Notes: a model not told the origin generated them from the letters alone. DNA of 64,000 bases from Perognathus longimembris pacificus (GCF_023159225.1 NC_063170.1:19560735-19624734), one strand, 5' to 3'; shown: positions 10,081-20,902, counted from the first letter of the stretch. A program made the numbers and translations.

Positions 10081-10122
10081 TTTTTTTTTTGGGGGGGGGG
10101 GTTGTTGTTTGTTTGTTTGTTT
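10081..10122 (+). repeat. T10-G10 junction and (TTTG)n tract
   Basis: A run of ten T followed by ten G and then GTTT units lies just inside intron 1 of Cnot1. It is preceded by CAG. Confidence 0.85.
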
Positions 10123-10705
10123 TTGTTTGTCTCACAGGCGCAGGCCGGCGCTCACTTTCTCCGAAGTGGCCTGCGAGTCTCCCCCCTCGCCGCCCTCCCC
10201 CCTCCGGCTTGGTGTAGGTGTGGTGGTGGTGGTTCTGTTCACACCGGGACGAGTGTCCCTTCCTTCGTGAGCTGAGAGCACTTGTAGGCCTTGAGGTTGG
10301 CTTGCAGGTCTTTCGAGTTTGTTTAATACCAGACCACACAACGTGTGTTTTTGCAGTCCCACCTGCTCAGCAGAAGCCACCCACCCACCCACCTGTGGTC
10401 ATGGATGAGGAATGAGCTCTATGGGTTTAAAGAAAATGCTGTTGTGTTTTAGACTTTCTGAGAAGTCAACTCTTCCCCCACCCCCAAAGTCAGCTAATCA
10501 CAAAGTCGTTATCTTCCCCTCCCCTCTCCCCCTCAGGCATCAACCTACCTAAGATCTCCAGTGCATACTAGGCAATTCCTGTACTAGTGTCACCCATCTT
10601 AGACTTGTTAAAAAAAGTATTTTGTTCTTGAAAACAGTACTTACATCTTCCTACTTGTATCTCTATAGTTGGATCTTTGATGACTACATAGGAGTTTTGT
10701 GGGGT

Positions 10706-10942
10706 TTTTTTAGTCTGTCATGGGGGACTTAAACTTAGGGCCTCTGCACTGTCCCAGAACTCTTGTGCTCAAGACTAGCGCTCCACTTTGAGCCACAGCT
10801 ACACTTCTTTTTTTTTTTTTCTGGTGGTTAATTGGAGATAAGAGTCTCAGACTTTTCTGCTGAGGCTGGCTTCGAGCCGTCATCCCTACATCTCAGCCTG
10901 CCGAATAGCTAGGATTACAGACATGAGCCACCAGCTCCCAGC
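10706..10942 (-). mobile_element. 7SL/B1-headed SINE
   Basis: First SINE after the CpG island. Antisense, with an expanded T-run at 10808-10820 in its linker. Confidence 0.78.
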
Positions 10943-11107
10943 TTTAAAAAAAAACAAAACAAAATAAGCACCCTTTTTCGAAAGACAATTCTGAGCATTT
11001 CTCGAAAGATATTGCCTTTGCAATAGGAACACGTGACAGTTAAGAAAATGGAGAGTGGATACAAGATGCTGAGAAGTGGGTGAAACAGGTTAAGAACAAA
11101 TTTATTT

Positions 11108-11341
11108 ATTTTGTCAGTTGTGGAGTTTAACTCTGGGCCTGGGGGCTGTCCCTGAGTTCTTCAGTTCAAGGCTAGCACTCTACCACTTGAGCCACAGTGC
11201 CACTTTTGGTTTTCTGGCAGTTAATCAGAGTTAAGGATCTCAGGGATTTTCCTGCCTGGGTTGGCTTTCAACTGTGGACCTTAGAGATTTCAGCCTCCAG
11301 AGAAGGATTATAGTTATAGGCATGAGCCACTGGTGCCTAGC
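11108..11341 (-). mobile_element. 7SL/B1-headed SINE
   Basis: Antisense, diverged but complete from 'GTCAGTTGTGG' to 'GCCACTGGTGCC'. An ID-like sense monomer lies downstream at 11552-11640. Confidence 0.78.
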
Positions 11342-11977
11342 ACAAACTTATTTTTGTAGAGGGACTAATCTTTGGTCCAAGTTGGAATTTCTGCTCTTTG
11401 AAAGATTGGTAGCATAGTATTTAGGAGTTAATAAGATACATGTATGGTAACAATCTTGGAAGAAGGCGCTTCTCTGGAGGCTGAAATTGGAATATTACCA
11501 ACCTAGGGTAAAGTTACCTACCTAGAACCTAGCTCAAAAACAGTAAAAACAAAAAGGCTGTGGGTGTGTCTCAAGTGATAGAGCACTCACCTAGTGTGTG
11601 AGAGGAGACTGTGGATTAATTCCCAGTAACCCCTCCTCTTCCAAATAAAAGGATGTATAGTAACAGTTTAAATAATGATACTTTAGGAAACAATTTGTTA
11701 CATTGTCTAAAGACAAAAATGGGTTGATGATACCTGGACTCTTAGGTGGATAGTGGTGCTTTCATAATGCTACGGTAATGGTAGCATGTTGCTAAACTTA
11801 AGGAAAGGAGTGATATTCTGGTTGGCCCCCTTTCAACAAAAAGACCCAAAGTTTCTGTCTTAAATGTTTTGGTGGAAACTTGACAAGTCTCCGAACAAGA
11901 CACAAAAACCTGACCTTTAATACCTAAAAGTAGTTCCTTACCTGAGATTATAACCAGAAGTGGTTTGGTTGTTTTTT

Positions 11978-12166
11978 TGGTGTGTCAGTACCAGGGCTTG
12001 AGCTGGGGGCCCTTGGATTTTTGCTTGGTTTTCTTGCTGGTGGCTGGGTGCCCTATCACTTGAGCCACCCCTCTGATTAGGCATTTTATTTTGCTGGTTA
12101 ATTAGTTAACAGACTTTTATGTCTGGGTTGGCTTTGAACCTCCAATCCTCCTGAGTAGGGCATCCG
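11978..12166 (-). mobile_element. 7SL/B1-headed SINE, degraded
   Basis: Antisense. Right-monomer and linker landmarks are recognisable but several deletions are present. Confidence 0.55.
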
Positions 12167-12217
12167 GCCTTTTTAAGAAAAACTGTTGCTGTCCTCAAAT
12201 TTGTAGTCTGCCTCAGC

Positions 12218-12418
12218 TTTTTTTTTTTTTTTGCCAGTGCTGGGGCTTGAACTCGAGTCTGAGCACGGTCCCTGGCTTTTTTTGCTCAAGGGCGGCACTC
12301 TACCACTTAAGCCATAGCATCACTTCCAGCTTTTTCTATATATGTGGTGCTGAGGAATGGAACCCAGGGCTTCATGTATACAAGGTAAGCACTCTACCAC
12401 TAGGGCGTATTCCCAGCC
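12218..12418 (-). mobile_element. IDL-Geo SINE with paired splice-like signals
   Basis: Antisense copy flanked by CTCAGCTTTT. It carries a T-tract plus GCCAG (acceptor-like, ends 12237) and AAG|GTAAGC (donor-like, 12384/12385), so it could be spliced as a 147-nt exon. Confidence 0.88.
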
Positions 12419-12659
12419 TCAGCTTTTCAAGTGCTGGTATTGCATGGCTAGTAACCATGCTATGCCAGGCCTAAAATGCTGTCACTGTGTGACAAAATGA
12501 CCAGCTAAGTAAACTTCTTGCCAGCATGACATTCCAATGAGTCTTATTTTAAGATAAAGAAAAGCCAGCAATATCCTTTCTTTGTGCATGCAATTTTTAA
12601 GAATCATGTTTCAAAGCCACAATTTTTAGGGTTCAAAACCTGTGTGGTCTTTCTTCTGC

Positions 12660-12873
12660 CACCAGTCCTGGGGCTTGAAATAAGGGACTGGTCTCTGTCC
12701 TTGAGCTTGTGCTCAAGGCTAGCACTCTACTACTTGCTTTTTGTGGCTTTTTGTGGCTAATCAGAGATAAGAATCTTAAAGACTTTGCTGCCTGGGCTGG
12801 CTTCGAACCACAATCCACAGATTTCAGGCTCCTGAGTAGCTGGGATTACAGGTGTCAGCTACTGGTGCCCAGC
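12660..12873 (-). mobile_element. 7SL/B1-headed SINE
   Basis: Antisense copy ending 'CTACTGGTGCCCAGCT', directly abutting the next element. Confidence 0.78.
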
Positions 12874-12880
12874 TAGTATC

Positions 12881-13057
12881 TTTTTTTTTTTTTTTTTGCC
12901 AGTCCTGCGGCTTGGGCCTGAGCATTATCCCTGAGCTTCTTTTGCTACAGCACCACTTCTGGCTTTTTCTGTTTATGTGGTACTGAGGAATCCAACCCAG
13001 GGCTCCATACATGCTAGGCAAGCACTCTTCTCTCTTTGTAGCCATACACCCAGCCCC
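12881..13057 (-). mobile_element. IDL-Geo SINE
   Basis: Antisense. Part of the right monomer is deleted and the left monomer is diverged. Confidence 0.78.
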
Positions 13058-13121
13058 TCAGCTACAGTTTTTAGAGTGAAGTATTTGAACAAATAATTGA
13101 GGTTTTGTTTTGTTTTGTTTT

Positions 13122-13395
13122 TGCTCAAGGCTGGCTCTCTTCACCACTTGAGCCACCGCTCCATTTCTAGCTTTTTACATAGTTAATTGGAGGTATATAG
13201 TCACACACACTTTCCTGCCTGGGCTGGCTTCCAGCTGATATCCTCATATCTCAGCCTCCTGAGTAGCTGGGACTAAAAGTGTGAGCCACTTGAGCCAGGC
13301 TATCCCTGGGCTAAAAGCTGAAGGCTAGTGCTCTACCACTTGGACCACAGCTCCCACTTTTAGCCTTTTGATGGTTAGAGATGAGCAGCTCACAG
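13122..13395 (-). mobile_element. 7SL/B1-headed SINE plus a second fragment
   Basis: A complete antisense copy (13122-13300) is followed by a separate right-monomer fragment (13305-13395). Confidence 0.65.
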
Positions 13396-13397
13396 AA

Positions 13398-13640
13398 GTT
13401 GGGCATGCTGATGGCTCATACCTGCAATCCTAGATACTTAGGAGTCTGAGATCTGAGGACCACACAGTTCAAAGCCAACCCTGGGCAGGAAAGCCCGTGA
13501 GACTCTTAACTCCAAAAGTGGCACTGTGGCTCAAAGTGGTAGATTGGCAGCCTCGAGTGAAGAAAGCTCAGGGTCAGTACCCAGGCTCAGAGTTACAGCT
13601 ACACAGCTACCCCCCCCCAAAAAAAAAAAAAAAAAGAAAA
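13398..13640 (+). mobile_element. 7SL/B1-headed SINE with a C-then-A tail
   Basis: Sense copy whose 3' end changes from a run of C (13611-13618) to a long A-run. A B1-like scrap (13650-13695) follows. Confidence 0.8.
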
Positions 13641-13761
13641 AAAAATCTTGGACTTGTCCTGGCCTCCAACTACCTCCTAAGTAGCTAGGATGACAAAAAT
13701 TAAAAAAGAAAACACTTAGGTCTTTCATTTTGGGAAACTCAGTATTAAAATTCTAGGAGCA

Positions 13762-13950
13762 GGGCTGGGGATATAGCCTAGTGGCAAGAGTGCCTGCCTC
13801 TGATACACGAGGCCCTAGGTTCGATTCCCCAGCACCACATATACAGAAAACGGCCAGAAGCGGCGCTGTGGCTCAAGTGGCAGAGTGCTAGCCTTGAGCA
13901 AAAAGAAGCCAGGGACAGTGCTCAGGCCCTGAGTCCAAGGCCCAGGACTG

Positions 13951-13983
<33 letters not shown>
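13762..13983 (+). mobile_element. IDL-Geo SINE, full length, sense
   Basis: Near-consensus, with an A-tail of about 32 bases. Flanked by ATTCTAGGAGCAGGG on both sides, so it is an intact recent insertion. Confidence 0.94.
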
Positions 13984-13985
<2 letters not shown>

Positions 13986-13991
13986 CTAGGA

Positions 13992-14213
13992 GCAGGGTGC
14001 CATGGCACATGTCTTAGGAGGCTGAGATTTGAGGATTGCAGTTCAAAGCCAGCCCTGGCAGGAAAGTTTGTGAGACTCACATCTCCAATTAAATTGCAGA
14101 AAAAACCAAAATGGTGCTGGGGCTCAAGTGGTAGAGTACTAGCCTTGAGCAAAAGGTGCTCAGGGACAGTGCCCAGACCCAGAGTTCAAGGCCCAGGACC
14201 AACAAAAACAAAA
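13992..14213 (+). mobile_element. 7SL/B1-headed SINE
   Basis: Sense copy split from its own upstream bases by the insertion at 13762-13983. The head is shortened. Confidence 0.72.
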
Positions 14214-14238
14214 CTTCAAAGCTTCTAGGACATGGCAC

Positions 14239-14239
<1 letters not shown>

Positions 14240-14288
<49 letters not shown>

Positions 14289-14290
14289 TT
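14240..14290. repeat. (CTAT)n microsatellite
   Basis: About twelve tetranucleotide units, touching the 3' tail position of the next antisense SINE. Confidence 0.95.
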
Positions 14291-14292
14291 AT

Positions 14293-14489
14293 GCATGCCA
14301 GTTCTGGGCCTTGAACTCAGGGCCTGAACACTATACCTGGCTTCTTTTTTGCTCAAGGCTAGCATTCTGCAACTTGAGCCACAGCGCCACTTCTGGCCAT
14401 TTTCTGTGTATGTGGTGCTGAGGAATTGAACCCAGGGCCTCATGTATATGAGGCAAGCACTCTTGCCACTAGGCCATATTCCCAGGCCC
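14293..14489 (-). mobile_element. IDL-Geo SINE with a tetranucleotide tail
   Basis: Antisense copy with little poly-T. The CTAT microsatellite lies where the tail would be. A B1-like sense fragment is at 14573-14720. Confidence 0.85.
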
Positions 14490-14837
14490 TAGGATATGTC
14501 TTGGCTAATTTTGTTAGAGTTATTAGAATGAAACTCCTAAAATGTTGACTGCGATACTAAGTTGTAGGAGAAAGGTAGGGTATGGTAACATAATCCCATT
14601 CTGGAGTCTGAGGCAGAAGATTTTGAGTTTGAGGCTTGCCTTGGCTAGACTACAAGACCATGTATCAATAAAAAAAACACCCAACCAAACCACAACACCC
14701 CATCACTACCACCACCACCACACACATAAACCTGAATGAGAATTATTCTGGTGATGTTGGACTAAGTGTATAAAGGGGTTAAAAACACATTTTGCTTTTG
14801 GTGTGTGGTGTGTGTGTGTGCACTCGCACAAACACAT

Positions 14838-15272
14838 ACCTGGCCTTGAACTCAGGGCCTGGGTTCTGTCCCTGAGTGTTTCTGCTCAAGGATAGTGCTC
14901 TATCATTTTGAGCCACAACTCAACTTCTGGTTTTCTGGTGGTTAATTGGAGATGCAAGTCTCATGGATTTTCTTGCTTGGGCTGGTTCTGAAATGCAGTC
15001 CTCAGATCTTTTCTTTTTGGCCAGTCCCAGGCCTTGGACTCAGGGCCTGAGCACTGTCCCTGGCTTCTCTTTGCTCAAGGCTAGCACTCTGCCACTTGAG
15101 CCACACCACCACTTCTGGCCGTTTTCTATATATGTGGTGCTAGGGAATCGAACCCAGGGCTTCATGTATACAAGGCAAGCACTCTGCTACTAGGCCATAT
15201 TCCCAGTCCAATCCTCAGATCTTAACCTCATGTGTAATTAGGATTACAGGGATGAGCTACTGGTGCCTGGCA
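14838..15272 (-). mobile_element. 7SL/B1-headed SINE split by a younger SINE
   Basis: Antisense host copy. The two halves are separated by the element at 15010-15209, and TCCTCAGATCTT is repeated at the break. Confidence 0.82.
15010..15209 (-). mobile_element. IDL-Geo SINE nested in an older SINE
   Basis: Complete antisense copy inside the host at 14838-15272. Confidence 0.88.
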
Positions 15273-15301
15273 CTGTCTGCTCGTCTGTCTGTATTTGTTT
15301 A

Positions 15302-15707
15302 TTTTTTGTTTTGCCAGTCCTGGGCTTGAACTCAGTGCCTGGGCTCTGTTCCCCAGCCTCTCTGGGCTCAGGGCTAGCAGTGCTTTGAGCCACAGTATCA
15401 CTTCCAGCTTTTTTTTTTTTTTTTTTTTTTTTTTGCCACTCCTGGGCTTGGACTCAGGGCCTGAGCACTGTCCCTGGCTTCTTTTTGCTCAAGGTTAGCA
15501 CTCTGCCACTTGAGCCACAGCGCCACTCTGGCCGTTTTCTATATATGTGGTGCTGGGGAATCGAACCTAGGCAAGCACTCTTGCCACTAGGCCATATTCC
15601 CAGCCTGGACTTCCAGCTTTTTCTGTTTATGTAATACTGAGGAACCAAACCCATGGCTTTATGACTGCTAGGCAAGCCACTCTACCACTAAGCCACATTT
15701 CCAGCTG
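15302..15707 (-). mobile_element. IDL-Geo SINE split by another IDL-Geo
   Basis: The outer antisense copy is interrupted in mid-element. ACTTCCAGCTTTT is present on both sides of the inner copy. Confidence 0.85.
15409..15607 (-). mobile_element. Inner IDL-Geo SINE
   Basis: Same family and orientation as its host, closer to consensus, with a longer T-tract. It therefore inserted later. Confidence 0.88.
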
Positions 15708-15710
15708 GCA

Positions 15711-15721
15711 CTATATATATG

Positions 15722-15763
<42 letters not shown>
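15711..15763. repeat. (AT)n microsatellite
   Basis: AT repeat between two SINEs, at the tail side of the next one. Confidence 0.93.
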
Positions 15764-15765
<2 letters not shown>

Positions 15766-15771
<6 letters not shown>

Positions 15772-16086
15772 TTTTTCCCAGTCCTGGGGCTTGGACTCGG
15801 GGCTTGAGCACTGTTCCTGACTTCCTTTTGCTCAAAGCTAGCACTCTACCTCTTGAGTCACAGCACCACTTCCAGCCCCCTTTTTTTTTTTAAATTTATT
15901 AATTGAACACAAATTTTTTGACAAGGTGTTGTGCAAAAAGGGTACAGTTACATAGTAGGTCAGTGTGTACATTTCTTGTGATATCTTACCCAGCCCTTTC
16001 TATTTATGTGGTGCTGAGGAATGGAACCCAGGGAGGGCTTCATGCATACTAGACAAGCACTATACTTATTGCTACATTCCCAGCCC
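15766..16086 (-). mobile_element. IDL-Geo SINE split by an L1 3' end
   Basis: Right monomer at 15775-15878 and left monomer at 15990-16086, interrupted by a ~105-bp L1 piece. CCAGCCC occurs on both sides. Confidence 0.8.
15881..15988 (-). mobile_element. Very short L1 3' end insertion
   Basis: A T-tract is followed by the same 3' terminal sequence as the larger L1 at 16087 (GGTGT...GGGTACAGTTACATA...TTCTTGTGATATCTTAC). It is extremely 5'-truncated. Confidence 0.78.
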
Positions 16087-17136
16087 GAATTTTTTAATTA
16101 ATTAAAAAATTTTTTTGACATGGTGTTATGCATAAGGGGTACAGTTACATAATAGGGCAGTGTGTACATTTCTTGTGATATCTTACACCCTGCTTTTCTT
16201 TCCCTTCCCTAGATCAGTTAGACATATATACATTACACAGTGTATCAAAAACATAATACAGTATCCACGTGGCCTACGCCAAAGGAAATTCACTTAGGAC
16301 TTTAAATGTAGCATCAACAATAGAGTTTGCTTATCCTTGTCTTATATGAACATACATACATCGCTTTTTGAGCTATTGTGATCCACTGAGAGGTCTATTT
16401 TTGACCTTTATATGTTGAGTAGTTGTTTGGCTTTAGTTACATAATGTAGGGTCACTGACCCAAACCTGAGGGAAATATCATTTGACAAGATGTTTTTGGT
16501 TTCGCAAACCTGGTCTCTACTGTCACCTCCTCCCCCCACCTTAACAGTCATATATCAAGGAGATCATGCCCCTTTGTTTTCTGTGTTCTAAGCTTGTCTC
16601 GTTCAACATTATTTGTTTAAGTTCTGACCATTTCCCTGCAAATACCAATATTTCACCATTTCTAATCGCTATGTAGCATTCCATTGTGTATAGGTACCAT
16701 ATTTTTTGGAACCATTCATCTGTGGAGAGGGGCATCTGGGTTGTTTCCATATTTTGGCTGTTGTGAATTGTGCCGCGATAAACATGGAAGTGCAGATGTC
16801 TTTTTGATATCTTGAGGCCTGTTGTTTAGGATAGATGCCTAGGAGTGGTATGGCTGGGTCATAGGGTATGTCTATGTTGAGCTTTTTGAGGAACCTCCAT
16901 ACTGTTCTCCAAAGTGGTTGTACTAATTTGCACTCCCACCGACAATGGAGAAGGGTTCCTCTTTCCCCGCACCCCCTCCAGCATTTGTTGTTTCCTGAGT
17001 TCAGAGTATAGGCCATTCTAACTGGAGTGAGGTGGTATCTCAGGGTTGTTTTTATTTGCATTTCCTTTACTGCCAGGGATGTTGAACATTTCCTCATATG
17101 TTTCTTTACCATTTTTATCTCTTCTCATTAAGAGTT
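16087..17136 (-). mobile_element. 5'-truncated LINE-1 with ORF2 C-terminus
   Basis: On the minus strand, ~570 bases encode the C-terminal end of L1 ORF2p, with the familiar [14 protein letters not shown] and [11 protein letters not shown] blocks. The frame is broken at about 16700, so it is dead. The 3' untranslated end runs to 16087. The reverse-transcriptase core is absent through truncation. A SINE is inserted just past its 5' edge. Confidence 0.92.
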
Positions 17137-17144
17137 ACAGATTC

Positions 17145-17352
17145 TTTTTTTTTTTTTTTTCCAGTCCTGGGCCTTGGACTCAGGGCCTGAGCACTGTCCC
17201 TGGCTTCTTCCCACTCAAGGCTAGCACTCTGCCACCTGAGCCACAGCGCCCCCTCCTGGCCGTTTTCCATATATGTGGTGCTGGGGAATCGAACCGAGAG
17301 CTTCATGTATAGGAGGCAAGCGCTCTTGCCACTAGGCCATATTCCCAGCCCC
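17145..17352 (-). mobile_element. IDL-Geo SINE
   Basis: Antisense copy flanked by TACAGATTCTTTT on both sides, next to the L1 truncation point. Confidence 0.92.
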
Positions 17353-17624
17353 TACAGATTCTTTTAACTTAAAAAAATTGACTGTTGTTTTATAGCAGGT
17401 AGATACAAAATTGAATGGAAGGTATAGATATTTTCAAGGCCTCCCCATTATCATTCAAAACATTTCCCACCCCAGTGCTACATTTGTTAACAACTGTTAA
17501 ACTTGTATGTGTGAGTCTTTTCTCACCCAGACTCCATAGTTTTAGAGTTCATCCTGTGTTGTGTATTTACAGGCTTGGGCAAATTATAGTGCCTGGTTTG
17601 TCATAATAAAAACAGTTGACTTGG

Positions 17625-17710
17625 GGCTAAGGTGTATATATAGTTCGATGGTAGAGCACTTGCCCAACATTTGTGAGCCTCTGGGATTCATCCCTAGTGT
17701 TGCAGGGGGA
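17625..17710 (+). mobile_element. ID-like monomer
   Basis: Sense tRNA-like body (GTAGAGCACTTGCCCAACAT ... GGGATTCATCCCTAG). Confidence 0.5.
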
Positions 17711-17806
17711 AGAATAGTTGTCCTTATGTCTAGTTCTAGTCCCTGTTCTCTTTTTGCAATAGTTTCCTATTATTTATTACCTTTTACTCAGCATCTAGTT
17801 CTTAGA

Positions 17807-17996
17807 TTTTTTTTTTCCCCCCAGTCCTGGGGCTTGATCTCAGGGCCTGGGCACTGTCCTTGAGCTTCTTTTTGCTCAAGGCTAGCACTCTACCACTTGA
17901 GCCACATTGCCTCTTCTGACTTTTTCTGTTTATGTGATACTGAGGCTTCATGCACGTGAGGCAAGCACTCTACCACTAAGTCACATTCCCAGCCCC
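17807..17996 (-). mobile_element. IDL-Geo SINE
   Basis: Antisense copy with a T-then-C tail. Flanked by CTAGTT(C/A)TTAGATTT. Confidence 0.9.
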
Positions 17997-18248
17997 TAGT
18001 TATTAGATTTCTTTATGCTACAAATAATGTATGTATACATTCTAGTAAAATATTTTAGGAATACATTTAATTCTTTAGTGCTTATAGTGCCTCCTAAAGT
18101 CAATCAATGGTTTAAGACATAACTTTCCTCTGTACAAAAAAGTACTTCACACACCCTTTCTGGAGCTGTACATGTTGCTCCCTACCTGCCTGTACATTAC
18201 TGTATTGTGCTATAATCTGGAGCTGTACATGATGTTTTTCAAATACAT

Positions 18249-18310
18249 TGTGTGTGTGTGTGTGTGTTGGCGGCGGCGGTGGCGGTGGTGCCAGGGGTGG
18301 GGGGGGGTAT
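18249..18310. repeat. (TG)n, GGC-rich and G9 tract
   Basis: TG repeat, then GGCGGCGGTGGCGGTGGTG and a run of G. A diverged ID-like antisense fragment follows to 18390. Confidence 0.85.
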
Positions 18311-18402
18311 GTGCTGGGTATCAAACCCAAGGCCTCAGACCTGTTGTGCAAGTGCTTTCTTTACCAGTGAGCCATATCTCCAGCTCCCAAAATATAGGTT
18401 TG

Positions 18403-18450
<48 letters not shown>

Positions 18451-18461
18451 GTCTTCGTCTT
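18403..18461. repeat. (TC)n/(TTTC)n pyrimidine tract
   Basis: A CT repeat passes into TTTC units immediately before an antisense SINE head. It is probably that SINE's expanded tail. Confidence 0.92.
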
Positions 18462-18850
18462 TCTTCCAGTCCTGGAGCTTGTTTTTTTTTTTTTTTTGGC
18501 CAGTCCTGCGGCTTGGACTCAGGGCCTGAGCACTGTCCTTTTGCTCAAGGCTGGCATTCTGCCACATGAGCCACAGCGCCACTTCTGGCCATTTTCTGTA
18601 TGTGTGGTGCTGGGGAATCGAACCCAGGGCCTCATGTATATGAGGCAGGCACTCTTGCCACTAGGCCATATCCCCAGCCCCAGTCCTGGAGCTTGGACTC
18701 AGGGCCTGAGCACTATCCCTGGTTTCTTTTTGCTCAAGGCTAGCACTCTTACCACTTGAGTCACAGGGCCACACTTCCAGCTTTTTCTGTTTATGTGGTG
18801 CTGAGGAATCAATCCCAGGGCTTCATGCATGCTAGGCCACATTTCCAGCT
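18462..18850 (-). mobile_element. IDL-Geo SINE split by another IDL-Geo
   Basis: The outer copy is interrupted 18 bases after its head. CAGTCCTGGAGCTT is present before and after the inner element. Confidence 0.92.
18482..18680 (-). mobile_element. Inner IDL-Geo SINE
   Basis: Full antisense copy with a long T-tract, inserted into the head of the outer SINE. Confidence 0.92.
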
Positions 18851-19057
18851 TCTACAGGTTTGCCTTTTATCTCGTGTTACCCATCTCCCAAAACCATAGC
18901 TATCAATCTAGTCCAAACAGGAATTACTGTCCATATAAGTTGATTTTGTAGTGTTGAGGGTTGAATCCAAGCATCCCTGGGCCCTATTACCTTGTGTGTG
19001 TGCAAGTCTGTGCACACATGTGCACACGTTCATGTGTATTCATGTATTTCATGTATT

Positions 19058-19264
19058 GAGGCTTTGAACTCAGGGCCTGGGTGTGCTGTCCCTTAGCTTT
19101 TTCTCTCAAGGCTAGTGTACCACTTTAGCGACCAGGCCTCTTGCAGCTTTGGTGGTTAATTGGAGATTGAATCTCACACTTTCCTGCCCAGGCTGGCTTT
19201 GAACCATGATCTTCACATTGTAGCTTCCAGACGGATTACAGGTGTAAACCACTGGCATCCAGCT
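19058..19264 (-). mobile_element. 7SL/B1-headed SINE
   Basis: Antisense. B1-like remnants follow at 19600-19690. The stretch 19265-19600 is AT-rich, unique-looking DNA. Confidence 0.75.
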
Positions 19265-19744
19265 TCTTATTATCTTTTCGCAGTCTTGAGTATATTAAAT
19301 ACTTTTTTTTATACTACTAAGAAGATGGTTCTGACTCGTTGATTCTAGATTGAGAACTTGGTTTCTTTCTGATTCTTGATATGATTCTCATGTCTCAAAC
19401 TCTGTGTTCTAAAAAGAAATATTTGCAAATACTTAATGAAAGTTTGAAATTTAATGACAAATTGATATGATAAATTCTTGTAAAATAGTTAAAATACCCT
19501 TACATGACTAGTAAATAAGTTAAGATTACACTGCATTAGTGAACAAATTGCTTTTTGAAGTGCATAGTTTATATAGAGAACAATTGTTGCTGTTTTTGAG
19601 GCTGAGCTATGCTCTGTACCCCATGCTCGCTCCAAATTCTTGATTTTCCTGTCATAGCTTCCTGAGTGTACATGCCACCATAGCTAGTGCAAATCAGCTT
19701 TAACTTTCATCCATTTGATTTATTTGTAACTGTTAGCTATTGTC

Positions 19745-20076
19745 TTTTTGTTTAGTTTGGTAGTGTAGGGCTTGAACTCTGAGCCTCACCATTTGATAGG
19801 TTATGTGTTGTGACTTTACCACTTGAGCAACACCTTCAGCCCTGCATTTTGCTGATTATCTTTGGAGACATTGTCTAGTGAACTTTTCTGCCAAGGGCAG
19901 GCCTAAAATTTCCAGTCTCCAGATCTCAGCCTCCAGAGTAGCTAGGACTATAAACATGAACCACAAGGCCGATTTTTTTTTAATTTGTGTATTTTTGTTT
20001 ATGTACCTAGGAAATGAACCTAGGGCCTCATGCACACTAGGCACACAGTCTACCAATAAGCCACATTTCCAGCCCT
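19745..20076 (-). mobile_element. 7SL/B1-headed SINE then ID-like monomer
   Basis: Two adjacent antisense fragments (to 19975 and 19990-20076), both diverged. A B1-like scrap follows at 20085-20180. Confidence 0.6.
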
Positions 20077-20461
20077 GGTTTGTGTTCTTTTATTGAGACA
20101 GACTCTCACTGATTTTCTATAACAGCCTACCTAATGATGATACTGTAGGCTCTCCCATATGCCACCATACCCATCTTGTTTATGCTCTTTGAATGTTCAC
20201 TACTTCCTTGTCAACTGGGTTCTAAAAGAGCATTTTTATGTTGCTACTGTGATTTGAACTTTGTTCCTTGGGCTTGTTAGACAAGTATTCTACAACTGAG
20301 TCATTCCTTCAGCTCCAAAAAAGCGTTTTTGTTTTTTTCCTAGTAATATATATTTTTTGGATGGTTTTTATTTTTCACCCTTGACTTTGTTTTTAAGTTG
20401 AAGAGTAGTAGAGAGGTGAGGCATTCTCTATTATGTTCTAGATAAATTTCTTTTTGTCGGT

Positions 20462-20684
20462 CTTGGAGCATGGACTCTGGGCTTGGATGCTGTCCCTGAG
20501 CTCCTTTCGAGCTCAAAGCTAGTACTCTACCATGTGAGCCACAGTTCCATTTCCAGTATTTTTGGTGGTTAATTGAAGATAGGAGTCTCAGAGTTATCTG
20601 TCAGGTTGGCTTTTTACCGTGATCCTCAGATCTCAGTCTCCTGAGTAGGTATGATTACAGGTATGAATCACTGGTGCCCATCAG
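20462..20684 (-). mobile_element. 7SL/B1-headed SINE
   Basis: Antisense copy complete to 'CACTGGTGCCCATC'. Confidence 0.75.
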
Positions 20685-20698
20685 AAATTTTATTTTAT

Positions 20699-20902
20699 GG
20701 GCTGGGAATGTAGATTAGTGGTAGAGTGTTTGCCTAGCATGCATGAAGCCCTGAGTTCTGTTCTTCAGTACCACAGAAAACTGGAAGTTGTACTGTGGCT
20801 CAAGTGGTAGAGCACTAGCCTCGAGCAAAAGAAGCTCAGGGACAGTGCTCAGGCCCTGAGTCCAAGCCCCAGGACTGGCCAAAAAAAAAAAAAAAAAAAA
20901 AA
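20699..20902 (+). mobile_element. IDL-Geo SINE, sense
   Basis: One of only about six sense-oriented IDL-Geo copies inside Cnot1. A-tail of about 22 bases. Confidence 0.9.

Larger units (their letters stand above)
8570..10290. promoter_or_regulatory. CpG-island promoter of Cnot1
   Basis: Base composition switches abruptly from AT-rich repeats to CpG-dense DNA and back. The island is free of SINEs and contains exon 1 and its donor. There is no TATA box. Long open frames on both strands (for example 9312-9989 +) are a by-product of GC richness. The length and architecture fit a housekeeping promoter. Confidence 0.9.

Noticed and set aside
16541..17112. Functional reverse transcriptase gene
   Set aside because: Only the C-terminal part of L1 ORF2 is present and its frame is broken near 16700. 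It is a dead 5'-truncated copy.
18172..18759. 195-codon open frame on +
   Set aside because: It is made of TG/TC microsatellite and two nested antisense SINEs. The recurring '[29 protein letters not shown]' type of frame is SINE sequence, not protein.
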